From a virus, in the IMG/VR virus record IMGVR_UViG_3300027365_000046, positions 1 through 30,169 of that record: 30,169 bases of DNA; one strand, 5' to 3'. The stretch's first letter is position 1. Every line of letters begins with the position of its first letter. The translations under genes and the position numbers were made by a program. The notes below the pieces were generated by a model that had not been told where the DNA came from, did no database searches, and saw nothing but the letters and a program-made list of their open reading frames with translations. This document shows positions 28,751 through 30,169 of the stretch, piece by piece.

Positions 28751-30159
28751 TAGATAGCCCTCACCCGCAGCTGTAGCGGGCCGTATACCGTGACCGTCGA
28801 ACCGACGGTGCTCCAGAGATTGATGATGTATGAGCCAGCCGTGCCGGTGACCGTAGTCGTCATCGGGATGGACATATAGCCACCAAGCGCGTAGGCGGCG
28901 GTACATGTGTACGTCGCGACCAGCGCGCCGGCCACGTTGTACACCTTAGCCTGGACAGTTGCCGATGTCTGGTCAATGCCTGTGCCTTGTCCGTCCGTCA
29001 TCTGCACCACGATAGATGCAGCTGTACTTTGGTTGAGGTCGAGAGCATCATCAGCACCCCCGCCATCAGCGCGTACACCGAATGGACCGATGCGGAGCGT
29101 CTGTGCGCTGGCTACGGGGTTCAGTAGATCTGCTGTGATGTAGTCTCCGCCGGTGTGCAGTAGCGCGCCCTTGAGCTCAGCAGCTGCCGCCGTGTCATTT
29201 ACAATCGCATGTATGTCGGCATCGATGCGGGAGATACCACCAGACTGATGGAGTGTGACCAATCCCTCCTTGCTTGGAGCGTCAGCACGGAGGATGTTGT
29301 AGCCATATGTTCCGTGCGTTGTATGGTCGTTTGTCTCCTCCTGCCAGACATTAGACGGTATGTCCTGCACCAATGTACTTGTACCCGTGACCGTCTGGTC
29401 AATCTGATTGACAACACCACCAAAGGTCGTAGCGTCGTTGTAGCCTGCTGGGCTTGCACCCCAGACAGCAGATGCAGTCTGCGCTGATGTCAAACCACCA
29501 CTGCTCAGTTTGATTGTCATCACCGCACCGTTAGTACCGCTTGCACCTCTAACCACTACAGTGACATCGTCAGCACCAGCCGCCAAAGCAGCATCAGGGA
29601 GGTCTAAGCGATACACGCCCGGCATGTTGGTTGCGTCTACCTCGGCAAAGCCGCCAGATGTCCACGCTTGAGCGATTGTACGCGCTACTAGAGGAATCGC
29701 TACACTGGCAGTGCGTGTGCGGTTGTATCGGGCTGTGAGACCACTTGTGGAGGCTGTTAGACCTGTAGCACCTAGATACAGCTCGATGCTTTGTGATGTT
29801 GAGCCGGGAGCGATGGTGATGGTTGAAGCGTTCCGCTCTGTTGGAGCGTAATAACCAACACCACCCACCTGCCGGAATGTACCAGAGCCTGCATCTGGGC
29901 TTGTGCCAGTCCACGTCACGCCGTATAGGTCGTTAGCCGGTGCGCCAGTACTGTTGCCAAAGTTTCTATTTGGTGATGCAACATAAGAGGTATACATTTG
30001 CAGGTTATTCAGCCCAGCAAGTAATGTTTCACCAAAATCAACACCAATGTCACCCACGCTGCTCGATGTACCATTATCTACAACATTACTCCTAGCGGTA
30101 ACACCTAGTAAACGATTGTAGTTTTCAATTACCGTATTAATAGTAACGATACATTGCAA
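28750..30159 (-). CDS. Fibre or baseplate adhesin-like protein (5' end uncertain)
   Basis: At least 469 residues. The frame is open to the right edge; the first start codon is a TTG at 30159 without SD, and the first in-frame ATG is at 29997. Residues about 135-225 contain LTARYNRTRTASVAIPLVAR, then SGGFAEVDATNMPGVYRLDL, a module recurrent in phage structural proteins. The C-terminal 100 residues (MTDGQGTGIDQTSATVQAKV, YMSIPMTTTVTGTAGSYIIN, YGPLQLRVRAI) form an Ig-like sandwich resembling BppU. The first ~75 codons are AT-rich (27-45% GC) against about 57% in the rest, which hints at a mosaic origin. An appendage near the neck or baseplate, or a head fibre, is likely. Confidence 0.6.
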   Translation of the reverse strand: MQCIVTINTVIENYNRLLGVTARSNVVDNGTSSSVGDIGVDFGETLLAGLNNLQMYTSYVASPNRNFGNSTGAPANDLYGVTWTGTSPDAGSGTFRQVGGVGYYAPTERNASTITIAPGSTSQSIELYLGATGLTASTSGLTARYNRTRTASVAIPLVARTIAQAWTSGGFAEVDATNMPGVYRLDLPDAALAAGADDVTVVVRGASGTNGAVMTIKLSSGGLTSAQTASAVWGASPAGYNDATTFGGVVNQIDQTVTGTSTLVQDIPSNVWQEETNDHTTHGTYGYNILRADAPSKEGLVTLHQSGGISRIDADIHAIVNDTAAAAELKGALLHTGGDYITADLLNPVASAQTLRIGPFGVRADGGGADDALDLNQSTAASIVVQMTDGQGTGIDQTSATVQAKVYNVAGALVATYTCTAAYALGGYMSIPMTTTVTGTAGSYIINLWSTVGSTVTVYGPLQLRVRAI

Positions 30160-30169
30160 GTCAATATTT

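Overview
The window looks like most or all of the genome of a tailed dsDNA phage with a long non-contractile tail (siphovirus-type, Caudoviricetes). It carries a HK97-type head module (portal, Mu F-like protein, protease/scaffold, capsid), a HNH endonuclease next to the terminase genes, head-to-tail connectors, a major tail protein, tail chaperones with a -1 frameshift, a tape measure and baseplate genes. Genes are packed with 1-17 bp overlaps (TAATG, TAGTG, GTGA) and mostly have GGAGG-type ribosome binding sites, so the host is a bacterium. GC is about 55-58% by eye. I cannot name the host, and I see no integrase, tRNA, CRISPR or transposase.

Layout: nearly everything is on the minus strand and is read right to left. 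30159-28397: two beta-rich fibre/baseplate-like proteins. 28400-26485: neck protein, tail terminator, tail tube, frameshifted chaperones. 26485-19777: tape measure, baseplate hub and a 975-residue tip or receptor-binding candidate. 19635-19096: endolysin. 17686-18985 (plus strand): an early operon with an ERF-type annealing protein, divergent from a small Cro/CI-like regulator at 17602-17393. 17367-13258 (minus): zinc-ribbon membrane protein, a complete sigma-70-family factor, VRR-NUC nuclease, a primase and a RecA-like helicase. One plus-strand gene (15453-15776) sits among them. 13257-12879: a non-coding stretch with iterons that is the best origin candidate, plus the promoter of the next operon. 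12878-8885: SSB-like protein, then an accessory cluster in which three genes show Tad2-like (DUF2829) motifs. 8910-4925: HNH, small and large terminase, portal. 4941-619: Mu F-like protein, protease/scaffold, capsid, connectors. 594-1: two membrane proteins (holin candidates), the last one open at the left edge.

The two edges fit together logically. Head completion and membrane genes run off the left edge, and fibre, neck and tail genes enter from the right edge. Joining the ends would give the left-edge gene a stop codon exactly at the junction. I infer a circularised or permuted genome, in which one minus-strand transcription unit of about 23 kb would run from 12.9 kb through the junction to 19.8 kb. 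Replication appears to use phage-encoded primase, helicase, SSB, annealing protein and nuclease. Late transcription may be redirected by the phage sigma factor. The parts most worth a second look are the sigma factor with its membrane zinc-ribbon neighbour, the cluster of Tad2-like domains, the iteron origin, the programmed frameshift and a pair of matching 17-bp palindromes around the endolysin gene.
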